Part shown: positions 34,345-45,532 of the stretch, piece after piece
How positions within the stretch are numbered: the first letter of the stretch is position 1
How the letters are laid out: each line of letters begins with the position of its first letter
Assembly: GCA_947561395.2 (NCBI GenBank)
Contig: OX387183.1
Span: forward strand, 36,072,853-36,136,852
Source: Buxus sempervirens
Taxonomy: Eukaryota > Streptophyta > Magnoliopsida > Buxales > Buxaceae
Direction of reading: 5' to 3'
Length of the DNA: 64,000 nucleotides
The notes under the pieces: generated by a model
Databases searched by the model: none
Told to the model about the DNA's origin: nothing
Seen by the model: the letters and a program-made list of their open reading frames with translations, nothing else
Position numbers and translations under genes: made by a program

Positions 34345-35300
34345 GTCTCAACAAAATGACTTATACAATATTTTATCTTGACTTATACAGTTATAAGATA
34401 ACTAATACCACTCAATCAAATTATATATATATAATATGTGCCTATAGATCAGAGACTTGTATATCTTTACCAAATGACTTGTACAATTTTATGTACCGAC
34501 TTTTACGACTCAATCAAATGACTTGTACCTTCTATCTCAATTGACTTGTACATCAATATACCCTAACTTGTATACCAATATAAACTTACACTTCTCTATC
34601 AAATGACATGTATAATGATATGTACTAACTTATACCTTTATAAGAGTACATGTACCACTCAATTAAATGACTTGTACATTCTATCAATTGACTTGTACAA
34701 CAATATATACTAATTTGTATGCCTATACCCCCCTCTATCAAATAACTTGTACAATAATAAGTACTGACTTGTACATTTATAGAAGGACTTGTACCACTCT
34801 ATCAAATGACTTGTACATTCTACCAATTGACTTGTACAACAATATATACTAATTTGTATGCCTAAATAGACTTATATATCTCTATTAAATGACTTGTATA
34901 GATAAAAGGCGACTTGTACCAATCAAATAAATGACTTGTATTTTTTATCGATTGACTTGTACAACAATATACACTAGCTTGTATGCCTATATAGACTTAT
35001 ATCCCTCTAACAAATGACTTATACAATGCTATATATAGACTTGTACATTTATAAGAGGACCTTTAGCACTCAATCAAATGACTTGTATCTTTTATCAATT
35101 GACATAACAATATACACTAACTTGTATGCCTATATAGACTTATACCCCTCTATCAATTACTTGTACTTTGCTAAGTACTGACTTGTACATTTATAGGAGG
35201 ACCCGTAGCACTCAATCAAATGACTTGTGTATTCTACTAATTGACTTGTACAATAATATATACTAACTTGTACAATAATATAATATGTACTTTTTAAATG
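34345..35300. repeat. Tandem array, about 140-bp period, built on TGACTTGTACA
   Basis: The word TGACTTGTACA/CTTGTAT recurs roughly every 25-40 bp. A longer landmark (CAACAATATATACTAATTTG or close variant) recurs near 34698, 34838, 34963, 35106 and 35250, giving a higher-order period of 125-144 bp. Copies diverge by substitutions. It is AT-rich with no coding capacity, upstream of the helicase pseudogene. Confidence 0.8.
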
Positions 35301-36541
35301 TACTTTTTAAAAACACAGTGCTCAAATAATAAAGAAATATTATAATAAATAAAGATATGAAATACCAATGCAACAAGTCAATATATGAGAATACATACAG
35401 TCAAATATAAGATATTTAAGAGTATAAATCATTTGTAACAAGAATATGATATACAAGAGATTTGAGATGAGAACTTTTCCTTAAACATCTACAAGTCTAC
35501 AATTTCATTTAAGTGCATCTCATACATATTTCCTTACAATTCGGATCTTGTAACTATTCATGGAGTTATCCAAAAAATTCCACACAAATAGCCTACAATT
35601 CTAAACCACTTCTCCTAGATAAGGATATTCCATACCCATCATGGTACCATTATGAAAGAGGACGTTAACTAATCATAAACTTCACTAAGAGGGCCAGTCG
35701 GAACCAACCATACATATCAATTGCATATATATTAGTTGACATTTTGAAGAGATAAATGGTTCTAGGATGGAGGGTTTATTTACCAATTTAGCTTATCAAG
35801 TTAAAATTTTAAAAATATTCATATTAGTTGGAACTTTAAAGTGCACTTGTACCTGAAGAATTAACATATATAAAATAAATTTATTAATATTAGCATCAAA
35901 ATAGGCAAACCAAACATGATTAAAAAATAACTGTAAAAAACTTTGAAACTTTTATACAAAGGAGTCAAAATATTTTAAATTAAATTCCTTATGGTTTCTT
36001 TAGTTAATAAATTTAGTAAATGTAATTTCAAATTAAAGTGGGAAAAATTGATGGAATTTGGATAAATAATATGAAATTTAATTTATAAATAACAAGTTGC
36101 CTGGACTTATAGTGAAGATATTGCTTTTGGTTCAATAGAATCAAAAAAATCGAGAGGGAGGAACATCGAAAGAAAGGATGAGAGAGAGATGGAGAGACAC
36201 ACCTTGACTGTTTTAATCCATCCTAAACCTCTAATGCATGGAAAAGAAAAAAACAAAACCTAACCTGACCATTTATAGAAATGTAATGCTGGATAGGCTT
36301 TTGGTATAGTGCTAACCGGATTTCAAAGCCGAAAAATATAACCTAGGTCCCAATAATATGTGCAAAGGGTTTTGGTATAGCAGCTATAACTAGATTTTAA
36401 AGGCAAAAATATGTACAGATAGTGATCCTAATCAAGAATGAATATCAATTATGATTGATTGGAAAGAAAACATAACATTTTTCTTCTTGAGGCTAAAAAA
36501 AACTTTTGATATATAAATGAGATGATTTCCATATTGTTTCT
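35301..36541. other. Unassigned AT-rich sequence
   Basis: I see no gene. The segment lies between the tandem array and the CACTA element. 36290-36420 contains two related lines (TTTTGGTATAGTGCTAACCG and TTTTGGTATAGCAGCTATAA) that look like an old short duplication. Confidence 0.4.
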
Positions 36542-38882
36542 AAGCACTACAAGAATGAAGACCTTTACCGGCGGTCTATGACTGCCACTAAACCATAAAA
36601 ATCCACCACTAAAAGGCTGCAGGTTCGAAGGGGGCCGTCCCTAAAAGTACCGTCGCTGAATCTTTTAGCGGCGGTCACTTTGGGTTTTAGCAGCGGATTT
36701 AGACCGCCGCAAAAGGGTTCTCCTTTTCAAAAAAAATATATTTTCCCTGCAGCCCCTGCCCCCTTGCCCGCTGCCCCCTACCCACACCAAGTAAGAACCC
36801 CAAAAAAGTGTCTTCGCTGATTCGTAAACAATTTAAGAAAAATCACAAACAATAACAGTACATTGATCTTAAAAACCAAAGAATAGGGTTACCAAAATGA
36901 AAAAAACAAAGAACATATCACTAAAAACTTATGTTGCTGAATTTTTACATAAAATCTACAAAACAAAAAAAAAATTCACATCTTCCAATTAGCCATAAGC
37001 ATAACCTGGTATGTCTTATCTGGTACAAAAAATTTCACATCTTCCAATAGCAGCCAGAGCAATGAAAGTAACCTGGGTGGATAGTAAGGGTAGCAACAAA
37101 AAGCAGTCAGTGAAGACATCTTGCTTCATTGTAGACCTGAAAAAACACAAATTCCCTTCATTAGAACAAATCAGTAAAAACTGATACTACTTTGAACAGA
37201 GTATAAGACATTTTAGTTCAACTTTCAAGCAACAAGCAATGGCACCAATCAAAGAACCCAAGACTGAATACTGTCTACCCTCTTAATCTGAATTCAAATT
37301 TTATCAATATCAACATAATGTGACGGGATATGTTTCATAAAAATAAAACACAAAGCTGCGCTCACTGCCCACGGACAAATTTTAAGTTCCATTTATGATA
37401 TTCAAGTTGGTCCCAATAGCAGATAAACATCCAATGGTAGTAGACACTGACTCCGATCGTTGGAATGATAGGGAAAAAACCCTCATCAATTCAAGGGCTA
37501 AAAGGAATTCCTGACTTGAAAATTCTCATTAAGTTTTGATTGCTATGTAAAACAACTCCTTTGAAAACATGTATCATTGTGTACCAAATAGCACCTGTCA
37601 ACAACTAAGAGTACCAACTCCTAAGCGTGAGATTTTCCTCTTCTTCTATGCATTATTACCTGAGTTTGGTTTTGAACATTTATAGCTGAGAGAAATTGTT
37701 AGAAATTGCCCCAGCATCAAAGAGCAGGGCCACGATTCCCTTCCTGGTGCTTTGTTAAAACATCTGCAAACATTTAAGAGATATTTAAGGGGGCGAAAAA
37801 CAAAGAGAAGCCAAAAATCATCCAAAGGATACTGATATTGATTCTTAAACCACAAAAGCAGGAACTGAAATAAAAAAAAATAACTAAAGGGAAAGTTCAA
37901 CGTTGAAGAGCTTCACGTGAGAAGCCCAAGAGCTATAAATTATCTGCAGCAAGAGAGCAAAAGATCATGTTAGACAGAGATTTAACTGGTTTTACAACAT
38001 CATAACAAATAAATTAAGACGAATCATTTACCTGAATATCAATATATGCCATCAAAACAGAATATGCAAACCATGCTATGGTTGATTTGTTGTTCTTCCT
38101 TCAAAGAAAAAGAAAGTAGTAATGACAAGCTTACACTGAAAAATCCACCACCACGTACGTGAAACAATCAGATTTGTCTAGGTGTAAGCACCTCATTTTT
38201 GCGCTCCCAGAAAAGCCAGAAATGCAAAACCCGGCTAAAAAGTCAAACCCTGAGGGGTCAAAAGTTGACCTTTTAATCCAGTGAAAATCGGCTACCTTGC
38301 TTTAGCTCAATGGATAGAGCATCCCGACACGGTTCCAACGCAATTGGGTTTGCAGGAATCGGAGTCCGGATGAAGGTTCTGCAGGCGGTCAAACTTAAGG
38401 AAGAGCCGAGAGTTGACTTTTCCTCGAATTCCGTGCCAAGTACCTTGATCTATACCAATGGATAAGGAATCTCGACACGATTCCAACGCAACTGAGTTTG
38501 CTGGAATCGGAGTCCGGATGAAGGTTTTGCGGGCAGTCAAACTTAAGGGAAGGCCAAATGTTGACTTTTCCTCGAACCCCGTGCCAAATGCTTAGCCCTA
38601 TGTCATTAAATAGAGGGCTCCGATACGAGTTCAACGCAATTGAGTTTGCTCAAATCGGAGTTCAGATGAGTAAGATATGAGCTGTCGAAATTTCCGAGCA
38701 GCAAAGCCGGAAGCTGCACACGTGGCAGCCAACGCAGCAAAATATCTCTGGGACTAAATCTTAAATATCCAAAAATCTCAAGGACTAAACAAAAATTCGT
38801 ACGGGGCAATCCGTAGATATCCAAAAGTGTCAAATCGGTCGAATCGGTCAAGTCGAAGGGCAAATCCGTAATTTTTCGATTT

Positions 38883-39153
38883 GTATCCGGCATTTAATGC
38901 CGGATACACTTGCCCCTCTTCATATCCGGACTCCAAGGCCGGATACAAAGATTTGCTCGGCGAAATTCGCGCCGATTCTCCGACAAATTCGCGGCGGAAA
39001 TAAATTTTGCCAATTATTATGTTTTGTATCCGGCCTTCAAGGCCGGATACAAATGAAGCTTAGTGTATCCGGCCTCAAGGCCGGATACAAATGAAGCTTA
39101 GTGTATCCGGCCTCCACATGGTATATAGTGTATCCGGCCTTCAAGGCCGGATA
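38883..39153. repeat. Promoter-proximal palindrome cluster (GTATCCGG), partly in 38-bp tandem
   Basis: The first copy, 38883-38907, is arm GTATCCGGCAT, spacer TTA, perfect inverted arm. Further copies start at 39026, 39064, 39102 and 39129; those at 39026, 39064 and 39102 are spaced exactly 38 bp and share the linker AAATGAAGCTTAGT. The TATA box follows at 39167. Confidence 0.9.
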
Positions 39154-39166
39154 CATTAACTTTTTT

Positions 39167-39174
39167 TATAAAAG
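39167..39174 (+). promoter_or_regulatory. TATA box of solo LTR
   Basis: TATAAAAG follows a T run and precedes GGGGCAGCAG. It is placed about 984 bp from the LTR start, which marks the U3/R boundary shortly downstream. Confidence 0.65.
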
Positions 39175-42030
39175 GGGGCAGCAGCCCCCTTTCCAAATGT
39201 TGGCTCATTTCCACCCTTTTGGACCCCTTTGCCCCACTTTGTCCCCATCCGAATATACTCCTCTCCAGCCTCCTTTGCTCCCACCCCCATTACATACCAC
39301 TGATATACCCTTGAACCCTAGTCCTCCTTCTTCTTCTTGGTCACTCACTCCCACAAGAAGAAGGAGATCTGCTGGGGTTGCTGGAGAAGAAGTCTCCAGC
39401 TCTTGTACAAGCTTCAAGGAGGTGCTTACAACCCCCAAGGAAGCTTTCCAACTCCACCCCACCTCAAGAGCATTAAGACCTCTTGTATTCTCCTTCTTTT
39501 CCATCTTTCTATCAAAGACCAAGGTGACTTAGTTGTTGTTGGGGTTGCAAAGAGGTGCTCCAGCTCCATCCATGCTCAAGGGAGGTTGAAGCCTACCTCA
39601 GAAACCACTCGTAAACTCAAGGTAAGCTTTCTAGTAGGTTTCTTTTTAACATATATAGATTCCGGTTCATTTGAAGCATATGAGTTCCTCATGTTGTTGG
39701 GGGGGAGGGTTGTTCTTTGAATAAGGCATGGGTTTTCACTCTATTTGATTGCTTATCCGTGCTCTCCATGGGTTATGCTTCTTCTATGGTGAGAAAGGTA
39801 AGTCCCCAGAGGTTTAATGTGAGAGAGAGAAGATCATGTAGTTTAAATATGCTGTTTTCTTTTCTTTATTTTGGGTTCCAGCATGCATTTTCTCCATTTG
39901 TGTTCGTATGGCTTGTTTCCGTGATAGCATGATCGTCATGTACACCCCCACCCTATGCATAGGTGCTGTTTTTTTATATAAAACCAAGGCTGCTGCCGAC
40001 TAGGTGCACTTTCGTTGTCACTTGCTGTTTTTTCTGGGCATACATATATAAGCATGCTCCCACTACCCCTAACCCATAGTCATGGTATGCATGAGCTGCT
40101 GCTGGAGGCAACAGCAGCACCACCCATCCCCGGTAGCGAGATAAACCTCACCAAGCTCAATGTAATAGTTGCTGTCCTCCCGTTTACGGTGGGTTTTTTT
40201 TTTGTTAGCTTCTCATGAATATGCAACATGTGTTTTTTTTACTGTTTTTTATGTCAAATTAGTAAGCATGTAGACCTTTTTGGGGGCTGCTGCTGGCAGC
40301 AGCTACAGCCCCCATTGTTCCTTGTTCTTAAAAGGGTTTAAGTTGCATGCCATGCCCCCGTTTCCTCCAAGACACCTTGCTGCCCCTCCCCCACCATACC
40401 CATGCACTGGGGCTGCACAAGTTTGCTGCTGGACAGCAGCCAACCCCTGCTGTGGGTTGCTGTACCACAGCCACCAGCAGGCCTCCCAAGGCCCATATGA
40501 ACCCCCCCCCCCCCCCCCCCCCTCGACCCACCACACTAACCTAAGTATGCATGCTCCCCTCTACCCCTTTATAACCTGTGTAGGCCCACCTGAGCTGCTG
40601 CTGGAGGCAGCAACAGCACCTCCCTTCCTTAGTAACATGTTAGGCCTAACCAAAATTAATTTGATAGTGGCTGTCCACCCGTCTATAATGAGCTTTCGCT
40701 TGCCTCCTATGGACATGCATCACGTCATTCTCAATGGTTTTAGGACAAATTGGTGAGTATGTGAAGCCCCCCATTATTCCGCATTCTTGTGGGCCATAAT
40801 CCCTAGGCTGCTGCCGGGAGATGATGAAAAGAACTAAAGGGGCAGCACCCCTAGGTTCTCTTGCTTGCCTCCCTATTTTCCCTTTGTGTTTGTCAGGAAA
40901 CCTTAAGGTGATCAAAGTGAATGCTTCCACCTATACCTGAACCAATGTGGGCCACCCAGGGGCCCACACAACTTGAAGTAATCCCCCAGGAAGCCCACAA
41001 AAACCACCTACATGGCAAAACCCTTTAAGTGCATTTTTGTGTGTGATCCTTGATTTTCATTAATTTGGGAAATCTCATAACTAAACCAAACGAACCAATA
41101 GGGTTTCCGGGTCACCCGGAAACCCAACATGGGACCCGGACTACCGGTCCAATTCGGAACAATTAGTGGGCCTTCCAACGGGGCCCACCAAGCCCAATAA
41201 ACTTCTTATGCATACAATTAAGCAACTTAAAGTAATTAACTGAACCAAGTGGGCCAAGCCTAATGTGGCCCACCCCGAACTTGATGTGTGGAATGATATG
41301 TTTGAATTTGCATGGTTTGGCCGAGGCCTAAGGCTAGGGCCTATCGGGCCCGCCAAAGCCCATTAACCTAACCAAGGAAGGATGCAAACCCTAAAGCCTC
41401 AAGGAACTGGGCTTTTAAGCCCAAATTTGGACTACGGGCCCCAAGCCCAATGTCCGACTCACTTTGGCAAATTTAAACAAGATAAATCTAAAAATATTTT
41501 GGCAACTATCTTGGGGGCCCACCCGAGGGCCCGCAAACCAATGCAGTCCCGCCTTTTGCATGGAAATCACTTAAAACTTCAAATTGAACCTCAAGTTAAG
41601 AATTAATTCACTAAACCAAAGCCCATAGGGCCTCCTAGGCTTAGACAAAGGCCCGCAGGGGCACATGGGCTTACCCAAGCCCAACAAGGACACCGTGGGC
41701 CTTCCAACGGGCCCCACCCAATCAGACTCAAATAACTCAAATAAAACCAAGATAAAATCAACTAAAGGGACCCACACCACTCAGGTGGTCCCGCCAAGAC
41801 TTAACCAAATTACATGCTGGATTAGGAATCGGGTGAGAACCAAATAGGAAGAGCTGACTCAAAATCAGGGAACCCACGGGACCCGTCATTCGACGGGGTG
41901 GACTGGGGTGTCTACGGACTTCCCCAGACCACAACCGAGACCCGACTTAGAATCTCAAAACGCAGACAAAAGCCCGAAATAGACTAACTTAGGCACCCAG
42001 GTGTCCACCTGCACCCCATCAGGCAGTGGC

Positions 42031-44508
42031 TGTTAGCACCTGATTTTTGCACCCCTAAAATGGCGAAAAAATGAAAAGTCAAACTTTCAGTCAAACCCTG
42101 AGGGGGTCAAAAAATTGACTTTTCCAATTAAGGAAATTTGGCCATCGAACTTTATATCATTGAAAAAAGCATTTCGATACGGTTCTAACGCAATTGAGTT
42201 TGCTGGAATCGGAGTCCAGGTGAGAAAAATATGGCCCGGTCAAACTTCCAGAAAGCAAAAATTTGACTTTTTGCTCGGCCCCAATCCAACTGCCAAAATT
42301 GATCTCAATAGATAACTGGTTCCGAGCTGATTCCAACGACATTAAGTTTGCTCAAATCGGACACCAAACGAAGAAATTATGAGCAGTTGAAATTTCAAGA
42401 AAACAGCCCGTGCGGCAAAAACAGCAGAATAAAGCAAAATAAATGAACAAATAAATAAAATAATCATATACTAATGTTTTAATAATATAATTTAAGATAT
42501 TTTGAATATTTTAATAATATAATCTCGGATTTTATAATAAAATAATAATAAAATCGAATAAAATCTTTATTAAAAATCAAATTTCATAAACTGTTTGAAA
42601 TCCGGCATTTTAAAAAAAAATGTGCGAAACCGCACTTGAAGTATGGTTTGGTCCGAACCGCACTTCAGATACGATTCGATCTTCTAGAAGGTGGACGCGT
42701 GTCCTGTACGGCGAAAGCTGGCAGATTCGCGCAGATTTGCACGTGTTGAATGTCAACCGCACTTAAAGTACGGTTTTTGATTTTTTTAGTGCAATTTTGT
42801 CACAACCGCACTTTAAGTACGGTTGTGACCAAACCGCACTTAAAGTACGGTTCCGGCACTTTTTTGCCTATAAATAGAGGGTCAGCCCCCCATTTGGAGC
42901 AAGCTGGCCCCCCCCCCCCCCTTTCGTCCCCACTCTCTCCCCCTGTCTTCAACTTGTCCAAAGCCTTGTCTAGGTTCTGTCCCTCTCACAACCCAACACC
43001 CTAATGACCAAAGTACCCCTGTCTTGCTTAAGCCTTGTCTAAACCCAGCTCTCTTACTTCGTAAGTTTAAACATCCTAGCAAACCTCTTTCAAATTCATC
43101 CCAAAGAATCCCAGAGGACACGGAAGCGCTGCCAAAATCGTACGGAGGGCCACATCTTTAAAGCAAGAAAAGGATATTATTGTAAGTATTTTGACAACCT
43201 TTGCAAACAATATAAGCATGATATAATTACTTTTGATGATTCTCTTATTTTCTATTCTACATTTTCATCCCCTTACCTTACTACTAACATGTTTGTTGTT
43301 TGATGTGCACTACGAAGGATTTGGTTCCAGATGTTTTCCCTAGAAAAGGGAAAGAACAAGCATAAAAAGAAAAGAAAAAAGAAAGACTTTTGAAACTAAT
43401 TTTCATTCATCTTGTGGTGATTATTAATAGGGATTCAATCTCCAAATAAAACCCCTGTATTCCACATTCTCTTCCCTCTTTTCCCTTCTTAGATACGGTT
43501 GCGGTTGATTACAAAAGAAGGAAGCTTTTGGGAGAGATGAAAAGAGAAAGAAAAGTGGCTTTATAAGCCAAATGAAACAAAGGTGGCATACCGGAAATGC
43601 TGGAAGCTCGACGGAGGTCGCTGGAGGTCCTAGAAAAGTCACCAAACTGATCCAGATCAAAATCGGCGCAAACAAGTGAAACTGAGCAGCAACCGCATAC
43701 ACAGAGCGGTCTGGACAGAACCACAGTACATCTACGGTTCTGACCAAACCGCACTGAGAGTACGGTCAGATTGGAAAAGTGACTTAAAAATTAATTCATT
43801 TGGACCGGTTGAACCTGATTCGACCCAAACCGGCCTTTTAGACAATTTGGGCTATTTTGAGCCCAACAAAAGACTGTGGGCCTAGACGGGCCCACCAAGA
43901 TTACCATAGGCCCATTTGTGGGGCCCACCCTAGATCGGCCCAAACCAGGCCCGTTTTCCTTAAAACGGGCCCAAGGCCACCTGACTCTAGGCTAGTGGGC
44001 CAAACCCAAGCCCACTAAGCCCAAACTAAAATTGTAAATAAATAAAACTTGATAACCAAATGGGTTACCCAATAACCCAATTGGGCCCAAGGCCCAACCA
44101 TGGCAACCCACGGGTCTTCCAACGGGACCCAGGTCCGACCCACTCCATCTAAATAAATAAGAAAGATAAAAATGAAAATACAAGGGACCCACACCTTCAG
44201 AGGGCCCCGCCAGACCTAATAAGGCAGCATGCTGGTCTAGGAAGGGTGAGATTGACTCAAAAACCAGGGAGACCCGAGGGACCCGTCAAACCAACGGGCC
44301 GGACCGGGGTGTCTTTAAGACTTCCTCGAACCGTAACCGAGGACTTAGCTAGATCTCTAATAAGCCGCAGACCAGACTTAGACCCGGTTAGGGCAAAACC
44401 GTGTCTGCCTGCACTCTCAGGGAGTGGCGACTCCAAATGTCCCGAGGCACGCACGAAACCCTCCACGTGCGCCTCATGTGCGATCTAGGCCAGGTTTAGG
44501 TGCGCACA
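42031..44508 (+). mobile_element. Solo LTR, 2.48 kb, nested in the LTR at 38183-44554
   Basis: It begins TGTTAGCACCTGATTTTTGC and ends GGTTTAGGTGCGCACA. GTGGC flanks both sides exactly (42026-42030 and 44509-44513). A TATAAATAG is at 42869-42877. Upstream of this are three AACCGCAC...GTACGGTT palindromes. Of a different subfamily from its host LTR, but with related starts. No internal domain. Confidence 0.9.
42620..42853. repeat. Promoter-proximal palindrome cluster (AACCGCACTT words)
   Basis: Best copies: 42755-42775, 42801-42827 (CACAACCG...CGGTTGTG with central ACTTTAAGT) and 42831-42852; weaker ones at 42622-42672. The last ends about 16 bp before TATAAATAG. Further single copies at 43690-43765 lie downstream. 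Confidence 0.85.
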
Positions 44509-44596
44509 GTGGCGACTCCGAATTACCCTGTGCCGCGTTTCCCACGCGCGTACACTAGGATATCAATAATCAAAAAGTGAGGAAATAAAGATGGGA

Positions 44597-44897
44597 TATT
44601 AAGAAAGGAGCTGCAGCTCCGTTAACTTGATCCCTGTACAAGCCGCAAGCCTAGCCAGATCATGTTCCATGTATTCGAAAAACAAGTAGACACTGCAAAA
44701 CATCCTTGAAGTCACCAAACCTTTCAACTTTACTGTATTGCGATGATCAAGTCGTCTCAAGAAAAGAATCTCTCTGGCCATGAAATTCTCACTCACCTGC
44801 TCTAAATTATCAAATTGAACCTCCTTCAACGCGACAATCTTTTTGGTCATATGATCTCTAGCTTTATATACATTGCTATAAGTTCATTGCCCGATCA
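44597..44897 (-). pseudogene. Captured CDK-like Ser/Thr kinase N-lobe fragment
   Basis: Minus strand: Gly-Gln-stop-Thr-Tyr-Ser-Asn-Val-Tyr-Lys-Ala (glycine loop GQGTYSNVYKA with Gly changed to TGA at 44886-44884), then KKIVALKEVQFDNLE with the VALK lysine, FMAREILFLRRLDH (C-helix, plant CDK-like type and not PSTAIRE), LVTSRM and YLFFEYMEHDLARLAA (hinge). It ends before the catalytic HRD loop. It matches plant CDK-like kinases of the At1g54610 kind by recall. Its place inside the CACTA element implies transduplication. Confidence 0.85.
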
Positions 44898-45532
44898 AAT
44901 GAATACACATCAAAACAAAATAAAAAGTTAGAACTCAAAAGGGGGGGAAAACAAGCAGAATAAGGATCAGAGAAATCGAATCTTAGAATTAGGGCTCCAA
45001 AACCTTATCGAGCTTTTGATCGCATGGATCCGATCTGGATTGAGATTGAAATTTAATCGATCATGAAGCGATTTGTAGTAAAAAAAAAACAAGAAAGAAA
45101 GAAAAGCTGTAACATAGTGAAAACGTGGAACTATACAACACTGTAGATCCAAACCAGTATGGTTTCAGAGAACCAGATCAACTAGAAGATCCTATCAAAC
45201 CGTGAAAGCTACTACTGATAGCTGGACGTCCGGTCCAATTTGCATCTGCTCTAATACAAAATCGATCTCACCATAACAAGATTTTTTTAGCAATCGATTA
45301 ATGAAACATAAGAGGAGAGAGAGAGAGTGTGAGAGAGCTCACATCGGCGGTAGCCATTGATGGAACTGAGCACAAACAGGTAAGCTGTAGAAATCTGATA
45401 AAAGCAAGTGAGACAATTAGAAATGGAAAGAGTATAGGTCGGTGAGTACAAGTGTTTTAGGGGCGGTCTCTAAAGAACGCTGCTAAAGGTGTTGGGAGCT
45501 CCGCCACTAAATGCGATCTTTTTGTAGTGAAG

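Larger units (their letters stand above)
38183..44554 (+). mobile_element. Solo LTR (Tat-like?), 3.9 kb plus nested LTR, inside CACTA element
   Basis: It begins TGTAAGCACCTCATTTTTGC and ends CCCACGCGCGTACA. CTAGG flanks both sides (38178-38182 and 44555-44559). It is the same family as the solo LTR at 26351-29522, opposite orientation. A TATAAAAG box is at 39167-39174, 14 bp after the last palindrome. The transcribed part holds GCTGCTGGAGGCAGCAGC-like words near 40095 and 40600 and a 21-bp C run. About 40 bp before its end it was hit by a second LTR. Confidence 0.9.
36545..45529. mobile_element. Non-autonomous CACTA (En/Spm) transposon with captured kinase fragment
   Basis: The ends are CACTACAAGAATG (left) and, inverted, CACTACAAAAAGATCG (right), with a 3-bp target duplication AAG (36542-36544 and 45530-45532), as expected for CACTA. 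Subterminal regions carry repeated GCGGCGGTC/CCGCCACTAAA words. Without the nested solo LTR (38183-44554) the element is about 2.6 kb. It contains no transposase but has a kinase N-lobe fragment (44597-44897) and possibly a 5' exon (ATGGCTACCGCCGAT before GTGAGC, minus strand near 45355), so it is a Pack-CACTA candidate. Confidence 0.85.

Noticed and set aside
34345..35300. CRISPR-like array of repeats and spacers
   Set aside because: Plant sequence context, repeats degenerate and overlapping, spacer lengths irregular, no cas genes.
39101..39532. 143-codon frame following the LTR TATA box
   Set aside because: Starts inside the palindrome cluster and is not conserved in the sibling LTR at 26351-29522.
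40280..40756. 158-codon Pro-rich plus-strand frame
   Set aside because: Lies in a solo LTR and runs through a poly-C tract; composition explains the openness.
44597..44897. Kinase fragment as an active host gene exon
   Set aside because: In-frame TGA in the glycine loop, no catalytic loop, and location inside a CACTA element.
36545..45529. CACTACAAG and GTAGTG ends as chance matches
   Set aside because: Rejected as chance because of the exact 3-bp duplication, inverted ends and matching subterminal GGCGGT words.
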